The notes below the pieces were generated by a model that saw only the letters and a program-made list of their open reading frames with translations, ran no database searches and had not been told where the DNA came from. This document shows positions 44,032-52,529 of a stretch of 64,000 nucleotides of DNA, piece after piece. The translations under genes and the position numbers were made by a program. This DNA comes from Acutalibacter sp. 1XD8-36 (GTDB lineage Bacteria > Bacillota > Clostridia > Oscillospirales > Acutalibacteraceae), in the NCBI RefSeq assembly GCF_009917525.1, contig NZ_QZDU01000009.1, positions 62,001 through 126,000 on the forward strand, read 5' to 3'. Position 1 is the first letter of the stretch. Each line of letters starts with the position of its first letter.

Positions 44032-44592
44032 ATGAACAACGAAGAAAAGATTATAGGTATGCTGGGTCAGGTCGTAGACCGTCTGGATAAGGTGGACGGG
44101 AGGCTGGATAGGATGGAGGCCTCTCAAGCCCAAATGCAGGGTCAGATAGGCACCATACAGGGCCGTTTGGACAAGATGGATGACCGTCTGGACAAGGTGG
44201 AGGCCTCTCAAGCCCAAATGCAGGGCCAAATGGACACTATGCAGGGCCAGATAGGCACCATACAGGGCCGTCTGGACAAGGTGGAGGCCTCTCAAGCCCA
44301 AATGCAGGGCCAAATAGGCACCATGCAGGGCCAAATAGGCACCATACAGGACCAAATGGGCACCATGCAACAGCAGCTCAACGCCGTGCAGGAGACCTCT
44401 ACCCGGATTGCCCTCACTCAGGAGAATGTCATACTCCCCAGAATACAGCTATTGCTTGAGGGCCATGTGGGGCTGGCGGAAACCCGGGCCACCAATGACC
44501 GGGTCGCCGCCCTGGAGGAGGAGATGGCTATTGTCAAGCCTGTAACGGAGAGGCTCTCGGTGGAGGTTGCGAAGCTGAAGGCGGCGAAATAG
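44032..44592 (+). CDS. Coiled-coil protein with heptad repeats, unknown function
   Basis: The 186-residue protein is nearly all coiled coil. Heptads such as MQGQIGT and GRLDKVE recur from residue 15 to 120, and the underlying DNA shows an 84-bp period (44121, 44205, 44289) with 21-bp sub-repeats. The C-terminal 65 residues are helical and different (LPRIQLLLEGHVGLAETRATNDRV). No membrane segment or signal is seen. ATAAGGAGCGCACATC precedes the ATG, 61 nt after the XRE gene. A trimeric or dimeric rod is likely; the function is not. Confidence 0.75.
   Translation: MNNEEKIIGMLGQVVDRLDKVDGRLDRMEASQAQMQGQIGTIQGRLDKMDDRLDKVEASQAQMQGQMDTMQGQIGTIQGRLDKVEASQAQMQGQIGTMQGQIGTIQDQMGTMQQQLNAVQETSTRIALTQENVILPRIQLLLEGHVGLAETRATNDRVAALEEEMAIVKPVTERLSVEVAKLKAAK
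44121..44372 (+). repeat. 84-bp tandem repeat with 21-bp sub-repeats
   Basis: CTCTCAAGCCCAAATGCAGG recurs at 44121, 44205 and 44289, exactly 84 bp apart; inside, ATGCAGGGCCAAATAGGCACC-like units of 21 bp repeat. Each 84-bp unit encodes four heptads. Slippage could change copy number without breaking the frame. Confidence 0.8.
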
Positions 44593-44731
44593 CCGCCGTC
44601 CCCGCCGGGGTTCTTGCGGGAGTGCAGACTCCTTAAAGGGAGATCCCTATTTTCCCGCGGGGCTTGTGTCCATATATAGGCTATGACTTATAAAATAGTA
44701 TGCTGATAATTTAATTTCAGGAGGTGCCATT

Positions 44732-45754
44732 GTGCGGCAGGAAATAAAGTTCCCGAACCAATATAACCAGTGCTCGACAGTTTGCGAAAAAACTGTATGC
44801 GATCTGTCCGATAAGTGTGTATTTGGGATTAACAGGATTAACCCGGGCGCGAGAGAGTTGAGGCTGGATTTTAATCAGTGCAATCTGCATTGCCGCCTGT
44901 GCTGGTCGAATAATAACGATTTAAGCAGGCCCTTTTCGGTGGATGAAGTTTTTGAGAGCCTTATGATATGTATGGCTGCAAATTATAAATACATATATGA
45001 GACGGTTAAGCCGAGGAAGCCTGACCTCTTTAAGATCCAGAGCTTACAGATAATAGGCGGGGAGCCTTTTATAAGCCCAGAGAGGTTAGATTTCATTTTT
45101 GAATTTATCAATAGATTAGATAATTTATTTGCCGAGGACTTTGAATACTGCAGGTCCTGTCTGAGGCTGGATTCAAAAAATAGATTTAAGGTCAAGATAT
45201 TTACAAACGGGGTCACAATCGGGAACGGCGAAATAGATTTAGCCAAAATAGAGGAGCTAGGCCGGTTTAATAACATCAGAATTGACCTGCTGGTGTCGGT
45301 AAAGGGGCTTTATGAGGAGGCCTTCTGCGCTTTACAAAGTGACGCCGGCTGCGGCGGGGAATATTTTGAGCATCAGGTTGCGTGCCTGGAAAAGCTGGCT
45401 GACGCCACCAGGCGCAATCTTTATGTACATGCGGTTCTTGGGTTTTACCATAGTAAAAATTTTAATATCAGGGCCCCGCATATAGATGCAAAGGACATGT
45501 TTAAATTTGATGAAACCCCCTTGTCGGTGAGGCTGTACAGTGCTTTAGAAAAGTATAAAGGCAAAAGAGACAAAGGGTTCTTTGTTGAACCCATTCACGC
45601 TTTGGGGAAGAAAGAGGAAGATAAAGAAAAGTTTTATAATAAAAACAGCCTGTACCTGGAGAGATCAGACCTGATTGAGCCTGACCTTAAAAGCAATTCA
45701 AAAACAAATTACGAGAAAACTAAGCTGAAATTCCTGCTCGATAAAGGTAAATAA
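44732..45754 (+). CDS. Cysteine-rich radical SAM protein, unassigned family
   Basis: The 340-residue protein has a radical SAM cluster motif CNLHCRLCW (CxxxCxxC) near residue 50, a GGEP motif in IIGGEPFIS, and extra cysteines before it (QCSTVC, VC, KC) and after it (YCRSC, and C-rich GCGGEY). The extra cysteines could bind one or more auxiliary iron-sulfur clusters. The GTG start has AGGAGGTG six bases upstream. Its base composition is clearly AT-richer than the neighbours and its lysine/asparagine-rich tail differs, which points to recent transfer. I do not recognise the substrate. No small precursor peptide gene was found beside it. Confidence 0.75.
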   Translation: MRQEIKFPNQYNQCSTVCEKTVCDLSDKCVFGINRINPGARELRLDFNQCNLHCRLCWSNNNDLSRPFSVDEVFESLMICMAANYKYIYETVKPRKPDLFKIQSLQIIGGEPFISPERLDFIFEFINRLDNLFAEDFEYCRSCLRLDSKNRFKVKIFTNGVTIGNGEIDLAKIEELGRFNNIRIDLLVSVKGLYEEAFCALQSDAGCGGEYFEHQVACLEKLADATRRNLYVHAVLGFYHSKNFNIRAPHIDAKDMFKFDETPLSVRLYSALEKYKGKRDKGFFVEPIHALGKKEEDKEKFYNKNSLYLERSDLIEPDLKSNSKTNYEKTKLKFLLDKGK

Positions 45755-45790
45755 ACTCTATATAAATATATAAATTATACAAAAAATTAT

Positions 45791-45825
45791 AAAAAAACCG
45801 CCCAAACCCAAAGGTTCAGACGGTT
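45791..45825 (-). terminator. Terminator of the tRNA-Val transcript
   Basis: On the minus strand AACCGTCTGAACC pairs with GGTTTGGGCGGTT (with wobble pairs) and is followed by seven T. Confidence 0.8.
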
Positions 45826-45851
45826 CCCGGCCCTACAGTCCATAAAGCCAA

Positions 45852-45928
45852 TGGTGGGGATAACAGGACTCGAACCTGTGACCTCCTACGTGTGAAGCAG
45901 GCGCTCTAACCAGCTGAGCTATACCCCC
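45852..45928 (-). tRNA. tRNA-Val (anticodon CAC)
   Basis: The acceptor GGGGGTA pairs with TATCCCC and is followed by ACCA encoded in the DNA. The D-arm (TAGCTCAGCTGGTTAGAGC), an anticodon loop TTCACAC with anticodon CAC, and a T-arm GGTTCGAGTCC are all present. It decodes GUG. The gene is 77 nt with CCA. It borders the accessory region on the right. Confidence 0.96.
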
Positions 45929-46008
45929 ACGGCTCTACTATTATATCAGGTAACCGCCAAAAAGTCAACACCTTTTTGCAAAGACCGGGAGCTTTTTCTC
46001 CCATGCCC

Positions 46009-48201
46009 TCAGAAGGCGCGCAGGCTTATATCGCCGCCGGGGGATATGTCGGCATAGGTCACAGACTGGCCGGTTACCAGGGCGAAGTCCGAGTATACGC
46101 TATAGGCGGCCTCCCCGGGGGAGGTGCCCTCGCCACATATGAACAGGGTGAGGCCGGTATCTATGCGGGGCATGGGGGAGCCGGTTATGAGCAGGCTGCA
46201 GGACTCGCTCAGTGTGCCGTCCTCTGAGAGGATTAGCTTTTTGCCGTTGGCCCATATGCGGAGGGTGTCCCCGGCGTACTGCACCCAGGCGCCCGGAAGG
46301 GCCTGGTAGGTGCCGTCCGGGGGCAGCTCCCTGAGGGTAACGCCGGGATAGCGCAGGTCCTTCCCGGCGGGGCCGCTGAGCCAGAGGGTGTTTGGGGTAT
46401 AGTTTTCCAGCAGGTCCCGGGCCATGGATTTTGAGCTGTAGCCCCCGCCGGTGACAAGGATGCTCTCAAGGCTCCGGACATTTTCCCGGGTTATAATCTG
46501 CCGGGCAAGGCCGCTGTTAAAGGTGCCCATGCTCAAAACCGCGGCGCGCCTGCCCTGTATCAGCACAAGGCAGGTGGACTCACCGTCGCCGGACACCGCC
46601 AGGGTGATTCTGCCCTGCCTGTGCCCGGCCTCATATATGGGGACAAATACTGCCAGGGCCAGCAGGAGCACAATAATACAGGTCCGGAAATAAAGGCGCT
46701 TTAAAAGGCAGAGGGCCAGGGCCGTAAGCAGCAGCATAAGCGAGAGCCCCGCCGCCGGGTTCGTAAGGCTCAGGTATATCCCCGGTATGCCTGCCAGCAG
46801 GCGGGAGAGCTTCAGCACCAGCCTGCACAAGAGGCCGCATAGCAGCGCAAGGGGCTGTACAAGGGGGCCATAAGGGGAGATTATGGAGAGCACCAATAAT
46901 GGCAGGGCCGAGTACAGCGCCGCGGAGAACAGGGGCAGGAGCAGCAGGTTACAGAGGAGGGAGAGAAGGGGCAGGCCCCGGAACAGGGCTGTCTGCACCG
47001 GCAGGGTGAACACTGCGGCTGAGACTGAGGCAGAGGCCGTGCCCGCCGCCCAGCGAAGCACCGGGCCCCAGCACACAGGGCAGAGCCTGTCCGCCAGGGG
47101 CCGGGACAGGAGGACGATACCGGCGGTGGCCAGCGCCGAGAGCGTAAAGCCCACGCTGCCCCCGGAGAAGGGGTCAAAAAGGCAGATGGCAGCCACCGAG
47201 AAGCCCAGGGAGTTTAAGGCCTCAGGCATCTGGCGGGATATCTGCCCCAGGGAGCAGACCGTGAACATTATAAAGCTCCGCAGGGCCGATAGTGGGAAGC
47301 CGGTGAGGGTGAGATAGGCGGCTAAAATAAGCACCGCTGATACCGTACCCAGGCGGCGGGGGAGGGGCGTCAGGTCCAGGAACATCCTGAGGAACGTGCC
47401 CACCATAGTCATGTGCATGCCCGATACGGAGAGCATATGTGAGCTGCCTGTGAGCCAGAAATCTGTCCGAATGCTTTCAGGGAGCCGCCAGCGCTGTCCC
47501 AGGAGGGCCGCCTGCAGAAAGCCCGCCTCCTCACCGGGAAGGGAGCGGTCCAGCAGCCGGGCGCAGTACCGGCGCAGGGCGGGCAGTGCCCGGCCCAGGG
47601 GCATGGAATCCTGGGAGCGCACATAACTGTAATCTTCGTAACCTAAAGGATACGCCCCCAGCACGCTGCCCTCTGCCAGCCGTGAGGAGCTGGGGGAGAA
47701 CAGGCCGCCGGAGGCGAAGGAGTAAAACTGTAGGTCTAAGAGCACCCGGTCCATGGGCTCGCAGCTTAGGGCCTCGGAGCAGGTGAGGCTCACCTGGAAG
47801 GGCGCGACGGCCCTGCCGTTGATTTCAAGAATCCTTACCGGGTAGTAGAGCTTTCCGTGCCGCTGGGCCGGATAATCCAGCGGCTCCATAAGCACCTCCG
47901 CGGCAAGCCGGTCCAGGCTAAGGGCCGGGGCTACCTTTACGGCGTACTTATAGAAGTACAGGGCCAGGAACAGCCCCGCCGACATCAGCAGGAGGGAGCA
48001 GTGGAACAGGATGAACCGTGCGGCCCGCCGCCTGCCCCTGTCACCTATATGCCCGCACAGTATACCGGCCATAAGCGCCCCAAAAGCAAGGCCCCCGAGG
48101 GCCAGGGACAGAGTCCCGGCCACACCGGGGGCCAGCAAAGGCGCGGATATTGCCGCGGCAAATACAGCCGCGCCTATCCATGCAAAGGGCAGATATGACA
48201 T
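46009..48201 (-). CDS. comEC: ComEC/Rec2 DNA-uptake channel with degenerate C-terminal domain
   Basis: ComEC is the membrane channel that takes single-stranded DNA into the cytoplasm. The 730 residues contain an N-terminal OB-like DUF4131 part, the competence membrane domain (GSSHMLSVSGMHMTM near residue 255) and a C-terminal metallo-beta-lactamase-like domain. The usual metal motif HxHxDH is missing: VTGGGYSSKSMARDLL stands in its place, and VSGDGES replaces the VGQGDS-type motif. So the nuclease part looks inactive while the channel looks intact. It starts at the base after the preceding stop; no good RBS is seen, so it is coupled. Confidence 0.9.
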   Translation of the reverse strand: MSYLPFAWIGAAVFAAAISAPLLAPGVAGTLSLALGGLAFGALMAGILCGHIGDRGRRRAARFILFHCSLLLMSAGLFLALYFYKYAVKVAPALSLDRLAAEVLMEPLDYPAQRHGKLYYPVRILEINGRAVAPFQVSLTCSEALSCEPMDRVLLDLQFYSFASGGLFSPSSSRLAEGSVLGAYPLGYEDYSYVRSQDSMPLGRALPALRRYCARLLDRSLPGEEAGFLQAALLGQRWRLPESIRTDFWLTGSSHMLSVSGMHMTMVGTFLRMFLDLTPLPRRLGTVSAVLILAAYLTLTGFPLSALRSFIMFTVCSLGQISRQMPEALNSLGFSVAAICLFDPFSGGSVGFTLSALATAGIVLLSRPLADRLCPVCWGPVLRWAAGTASASVSAAVFTLPVQTALFRGLPLLSLLCNLLLLPLFSAALYSALPLLVLSIISPYGPLVQPLALLCGLLCRLVLKLSRLLAGIPGIYLSLTNPAAGLSLMLLLTALALCLLKRLYFRTCIIVLLLALAVFVPIYEAGHRQGRITLAVSGDGESTCLVLIQGRRAAVLSMGTFNSGLARQIITRENVRSLESILVTGGGYSSKSMARDLLENYTPNTLWLSGPAGKDLRYPGVTLRELPPDGTYQALPGAWVQYAGDTLRIWANGKKLILSEDGTLSESCSLLITGSPMPRIDTGLTLFICGEGTSPGEAAYSVYSDFALVTGQSVTYADISPGGDISLRAF

Positions 48202-48738
48202 TTATTTGAAGAAAAGCGGCAGGGGCTCCAGATAGATTATGTCCTCCCGGTCCCTGGCGTCCCCCTCGGCAAGCACGCAGGCCCTGCCCACCACCTGTCC
48301 GCCGATGGAGTGCAGCAGCTCCTCTATGGCGGCAAGGGACTCCCCGGTGGAGATAACGTCGTCCACTATGAGTATGCGCTTGCCCCGAAGGCTCTCGCAG
48401 TCGGCCTTTGAAAGGTAGAGCTTCTGCACATGGTCGGTGGTGATGGACTTCACCTCCACGTGTATTGGGTCCTCCATATAGGCCTTGATACCCTTGCGGG
48501 CCACAACATAGCTCCTGCAGCCAATGCGTGCCATCTCATAGGCAAGGGGTATGCCCTTGCTCTCAGCTGTGACAATAACATCGTGCTCGGGGCACTTCTC
48601 CATAAGCGCCCGGGCCGAGGCCTCCGTCACCTCCACATCGCCGAACATGACAAACCCTGCTATGTCCATATGCTCGTTTATAGGGCAGATGGGAAGCTCC
48701 CGGGGGCACCCGGCAATGGTCATTTTATATACGCTCAC
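48202..48738 (-). CDS. Adenine/xanthine phosphoribosyltransferase-like protein
   Basis: The 178-residue type I phosphoribosyltransferase has the PRPP motif ILIVDDVISTGESLAAI and the upstream DVIVTAESKGIPLAYEMAR loop. It resembles the APRT-like proteins found as orphans in Clostridia; the base is not clear. The start is uncertain: GTG at 48738 lies 11 nt after GGAAGGG, while GTG at 48747 is almost touching it. comEC follows directly. Confidence 0.82.
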   Translation of the reverse strand: MSVYKMTIAGCPRELPICPINEHMDIAGFVMFGDVEVTEASARALMEKCPEHDVIVTAESKGIPLAYEMARIGCRSYVVARKGIKAYMEDPIHVEVKSITTDHVQKLYLSKADCESLRGKRILIVDDVISTGESLAAIEELLHSIGGQVVGRACVLAEGDARDREDIIYLEPLPLFFK

Positions 48739-48903
48739 TGGAAACACATCCCTTCCTGGCTATGGAAAAATTATACCATAAAAGCAGCGCGAGTGCAACA
48801 GGATTTTTCATTCACAGAGAATTTTTCCGGCAGATATAGCTACCGGCTATATATTTTGGCGGCTCAACACTCAGAAAAAGGGGTAAGTGAGCCGAAAAAT
48901 GAA

Positions 48904-48938
48904 AGGGGCCGGGGAAGTTGCCCTCTTCCCCGGCCCTG
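48904..48938 (-). terminator. Terminator downstream of the HIT gene
   Basis: GGGCCGGGGAAG and CTTCCCCGGCCC form a 12-bp perfect stem; on the minus strand CCCTTTCATTTTT follows. The rest of 48748-49016 contains minor hairpins (CCTCG/CGAGG at 48960-48975) and no gene that I can support. Confidence 0.75.
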
Positions 48939-49016
48939 CTTTCGACGAGCTTAGTATGAACCTCGAATTCACGAGGTAATTATAGCATACTTTTTTAAAA
49001 ATATCAAGAGCCTCTT

Positions 49017-49364
49017 TTACTCCCCCGCATAAGGGGGCCACCCCATCTTCTTCCCGCCAAGCAGGTGGAAGTGCAGGTGCTGTACGCTCTGCATCCCGTC
49101 CTCGCCGCAGTTATTGACTATGCGGAAGCCCTTCTCAAGGCCCAGCTCAACTGAGAGCTTTGCGGCTACCTCAAATATATGGGCGATAACGGCGCTGTTT
49201 TCAGTGGTGATGTCGGCTGCCGAGGGGATATGCTCCTTCGGTATTATCAGCACATGGGTGGGGGCCTGGGGGTCCAGGTCCCTGAAGGCCAGCACGGTGC
49301 CGTCCTCGTATACCTTCGTGCTGGGTATCTCCCCGGCGGCTATCTTACAGAATATGCAGTCCAT
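49017..49364 (-). CDS. HIT-family (HinT-like) nucleotide hydrolase
   Basis: The 115-residue protein has the histidine triad QHLHFHLLGG near its end and the N-terminal DCIFCKIAAGEIPSTKVYED. HinT-type enzymes hydrolyse AMP-linked phosphoramidates, including aminoacyl adenylates, which makes the position behind alaS plausible. CIFCK could bind zinc. The RBS AGGAGGATGAGCT lies in the last codons of alaS, so the two are cotranscribed. Confidence 0.95.
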   Translation of the reverse strand: MDCIFCKIAAGEIPSTKVYEDGTVLAFRDLDPQAPTHVLIIPKEHIPSAADITTENSAVIAHIFEVAAKLSVELGLEKGFRIVNNCGEDGMQSVQHLHFHLLGGKKMGWPPYAGE

Positions 49365-49367
49365 AGC

Positions 49368-52001
49368 TCATCCTCCTATCTGCTCACGGACAAGGCCCGG
49401 CACTGCCGCCAGCGCCTCGTCCAGCTTTGTCTGGTCCTTTGCCCCCGCCATTGCAAAGTCCGGCTTGCCGCCGCCGTTGCCGCCGGTGAGCTGGGCCACG
49501 GACTTTACCAGGAGCCCGGCCTTCAGGCCCTTCTCCTGGGCGGGCTTATTGCAGGCCGCGGCTAAGGTGGCCTTGCCCCCGCTTACCCCGGCGAACACCG
49601 CCGCCACAGGCTCATTGGCCTCCTTTGCCTTGTCACAGAGGGCCCTCAAAGCGTCCGGCCCGGTGCCGGAGAGGAGGGCGAAGACCACCTTTATCCCCTC
49701 CACGTCCTGGGCGTCCCGGAACACACCCTCCAGGTTCATGGAGGCTATCCTGGCGTTGAGGCTCTCTATCTGCCTGTCCTTCTCCTTGAGCTCAGCCATC
49801 ACCTGCCTGGCGCGCCCGGGGAGCTCTGCCGGGTTCATCACCTTCATAAGCCTTGAGGCCTCGTTCATGGCGTCTATGGCCTTAGTGAGCTCAGCCAGCA
49901 CGTTCCTGCCGGTGACGGCCTCAATACGGCGCACCCCCGCGGCGACTGAGGACTCGGAGACTATCTTGAAGAGCCCCAGCTTTGCGGTATTGTCCATATG
50001 GGTGCCGCCGCAGAGCTCCATTGAGAAGCCGTCGGTGACGGAGACCACCCTTACCACGTCCCCGTACTTCTCCCCGAACAGGGCCATTGCCCCCAGCTTC
50101 CTGGCCTCCTCAATGGGCATTTCCCTGGTCTCCACGGGCACGGCCTTCAGCACCTCAAGGTTTACAAGGCGCTCCACCTTTGTGAGCTCCTCGGGGGTCA
50201 CGGCTGAGAAGTGGGTGAAGTCAAAGCGCACCCTGTCGCCGTTTACCAGCTGTCCCGCCTGCTCCACGTGCTCCCCAAGGACCTTTCTTAAGGCCGCCTG
50301 TAAAAGGTGGGCGGCGGTGTGGTTGCGCATTATGTCGGCCCTCAGCCCCGGGTCTATCACGGCGCTGACGCTGTCCCCAACATTCAGGGTCCCCTCGCCC
50401 ACCACAGCCCTGTGGAGGAAGACCCCCTCGTGCCGGGTCACGTCCACCACGTCCACGGTGACGCCCTCGGCCTCAAGGGTGCCCGCGTCCGCGGCCTGCC
50501 CGCCGCTCTCCCCGTAGAAGGGGGTGCGGTCCAGCACCACCGACACCTCGGCGCCGCTCCCGGCGCTCTCCACCCGACTGCCGTTCTCGATTATAGCCAG
50601 CACCTTCGCGGTAGAGGTGAGCTCCCTATACCCCAGAAACTCCGTCTGGGGCAGGCCGGACACAGCGCCGCCCTCGCCCTTCCAGGCGTCGGCCCCGGCG
50701 TCCTTCCTGGCGGAGCGGGCGCGCTCCTTCTGCTGGCGCATAAGCTCCAGGAAGCGGGCCTCGTCCACCTCCATGCCCCGCTCGGCAAGTATCTCCTTTG
50801 TCAGGTCCAGGGGGAAGCCGAAGGTGTCGTTGAGGGTGAAGGCGCTCTCCCCGGAGAATACCTTCGAGTCCGCCTTGTCTATAAACTCGCTGAGCATTGC
50901 CATGCCCTGGTCGATGGTGCGGTTGAAGCTCTCCTCCTCGTGGGCAATCACCTTCTTAATGGTGCCCTGCTTCTCCCGAAGCTCGGGATAGGCCCCGCCG
51001 TTCTCCTGCACCACGGTGTCGACGAGCTCACAGAGGAAGGCCCCCCGGGCCCCCAGGAGCCGCCCGTGCCTTGCGGCCCGGCGAAGGAGCCTTCTGAGCA
51101 CATAGCCCCGGCCCTCGTTAGAGGGCAGCACGCCGTCGCCTATCATAAACACGGTGGAACGGATATGGTCGGTGATTATCCGCAGGGAGATGTCCGTCTT
51201 CTTGTCCGCGCCATACTCTACACCGGTGAGCTCGCTTATCTTCCTCATGATGTTCTGAATGGTGTCCACCAAAAACAGGTTGTCCACCCCCTGCATAACG
51301 CAGGCCAGGCGCTCCATACCCAGGCCGGTGTCTATATTCTCCCGGCCAAGGGGTGTGTAGTTGCCCTTGCCGTCGTTGTTGAACTGGGTGAACACCAGGT
51401 TCCACACCTCCACGTACCTGTCGCACTCGCAGCCCACGTCGCAGTCGGGTTTGCCGCAGCTGTGCTCGGGGCCCCGGTCAAAGTATATCTCTGAGCAGGG
51501 GCCGCAGGGGCCGCTGCCGTGCTCCCAGAAGTTGTCCTCCTTGCCCATGCGGCGCATATGGCTCTCAGGCACGCCCACATCCTTGGTCCAGATATCCCAG
51601 GCGACGTCGTCCTCCTGGTATACGGTAACAAAGAGCTTTTCCTCGGGTATCTCCAGTACCTTGGTAAAGAACTCCCAGGCCCAGGGAATGGCCTCTTTCT
51701 TGAAGTAGTCGTTAAAGCTGAAGTTCCCCAGCATCTCGAAGAAGGTGCCGTGCCGGTCGTCGATGCCCACGCTTTCTATGTCCGGGGTGCGTATGCACTT
51801 CTGGCAGGTGGTCACCCGCAGCCTGGGCGGGGTGGACTCGCCGGTGAAGAACTTCTTCATGGGCGCCATGCCGGAGTTTATCAGCAGAAGGCTGTTGTCC
51901 CCCTGGGGTATCAGGGAGAAGCTGGGGAGCCTTAGATGCCCCTTTGACTCAAAGAAGCGAAGATAGCTCTCTCTGAGCTCGTTCAGTCCTGTCCATTTCA
52001 T
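49368..52001 (-). CDS. alaS: Alanyl-tRNA synthetase
   Basis: AlaRS charges tRNA-Ala and, in this organism, tmRNA as well. The 877 residues are the full bacterial length. The class II core starts KWTGLNELRESYLRFFESKGH; the motif FFEMLGNFSFNDYFKKEAI is typical. The editing domain has HTAAHLLQAALRKVLGEHV and CGGTHMDN (zinc ligands). The C-terminal DHHA1-like domain contains GGNGGGKPDFAMAGAKD. ATG at 52001 follows TAAGGAGAGATAAAT, and a T-box leader lies upstream. Confidence 0.98.
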   Translation of the reverse strand: MKWTGLNELRESYLRFFESKGHLRLPSFSLIPQGDNSLLLINSGMAPMKKFFTGESTPPRLRVTTCQKCIRTPDIESVGIDDRHGTFFEMLGNFSFNDYFKKEAIPWAWEFFTKVLEIPEEKLFVTVYQEDDVAWDIWTKDVGVPESHMRRMGKEDNFWEHGSGPCGPCSEIYFDRGPEHSCGKPDCDVGCECDRYVEVWNLVFTQFNNDGKGNYTPLGRENIDTGLGMERLACVMQGVDNLFLVDTIQNIMRKISELTGVEYGADKKTDISLRIITDHIRSTVFMIGDGVLPSNEGRGYVLRRLLRRAARHGRLLGARGAFLCELVDTVVQENGGAYPELREKQGTIKKVIAHEEESFNRTIDQGMAMLSEFIDKADSKVFSGESAFTLNDTFGFPLDLTKEILAERGMEVDEARFLELMRQQKERARSARKDAGADAWKGEGGAVSGLPQTEFLGYRELTSTAKVLAIIENGSRVESAGSGAEVSVVLDRTPFYGESGGQAADAGTLEAEGVTVDVVDVTRHEGVFLHRAVVGEGTLNVGDSVSAVIDPGLRADIMRNHTAAHLLQAALRKVLGEHVEQAGQLVNGDRVRFDFTHFSAVTPEELTKVERLVNLEVLKAVPVETREMPIEEARKLGAMALFGEKYGDVVRVVSVTDGFSMELCGGTHMDNTAKLGLFKIVSESSVAAGVRRIEAVTGRNVLAELTKAIDAMNEASRLMKVMNPAELPGRARQVMAELKEKDRQIESLNARIASMNLEGVFRDAQDVEGIKVVFALLSGTGPDALRALCDKAKEANEPVAAVFAGVSGGKATLAAACNKPAQEKGLKAGLLVKSVAQLTGGNGGGKPDFAMAGAKDQTKLDEALAAVPGLVREQIGG

Positions 52002-52030
52002 ATTTATCTCTCCTTAATAATAATTTGCAT

Positions 52031-52315
52031 AAAAATAAAAGCAGGCCTATCCGAAACCCATATGGGACGGATAAGCCCGCGGTACCACCCAAATTGTGCC
52101 GACTTAGCCGCCAGGCTAACGTCGTCACCAGCTCAAGTCCCGCTAACGCCGGGGATACGCCGCTGCTCCTCGCAGCGGAACGCCGGGGCCATAGGTAACC
52201 TGGCCCCCCTGAAGTTGGCCCGCTCCCCTGCCCCTGACGGCTCGCACCACCCGCCGCCTCTCTTTGAAGGTGTCTCGGGGAACGTCTGCTCCACGCTGTT
52301 ATTCTTATTCTGCTG
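52031..52315 (-). promoter_or_regulatory. T-box leader of alaS
   Basis: The conserved T-box GGGTGGTACCGCG lies at 52078-52090 (minus), upstream of a terminator stem (52044-52053 with 52068-52077, inner CCCATATGGG) and a U-rich run at 52031-52042. Conserved stem I sequences such as AGAGAGGCGGCGGGTGGTG are present. By position it should sense uncharged tRNA-Ala; the specifier was not assigned. Confidence 0.93.
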
Positions 52316-52321
52316 GGCTAC

Positions 52322-52350
52322 AGTATAACCTATTCCGGGAGGTTTGTCAA
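52322..52350 (-). promoter_or_regulatory. Promoter of the alaS T-box leader
   Basis: On the minus strand TTGACA and TATACT are separated by 17 bp, placing transcription start near 52315. Confidence 0.85.
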
Positions 52351-52400
52351 CTGTTTAACTAATAGTTATAGTTAATATAATAATATTCACGGCAAAGTGA

Positions 52401-52430
52401 AACCCCCGGAGAATGCAGTCTTCGGGGGTT
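52401..52430. terminator. Terminator hairpin downstream of the penicillin-binding protein gene
   Basis: AACCCCCG and CGGGGGTT pair around 14 nt and are followed on the plus strand by TTCC. It lies between the PBP stop and the alaS promoter. The remaining 52431-52529 shows nothing else. Confidence 0.6.
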
Positions 52431-52529
52431 TTCCTTGGGTGCTTGCATGAAAAACATAATCACAGCAATAGTATAGCACACTTAGAGGAGAATTGCAAGG
52501 CCATCCCGCGGGAAAATTCGGAAACGCGG

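Noticed and set aside
41459-45851. Attachment-site duplicate of the ssrA or tRNA-Val 3' end
   Set aside because: I looked for a second copy of the CATCTCCACCA or TATCCCCACCA ends in the accessory block and saw none.
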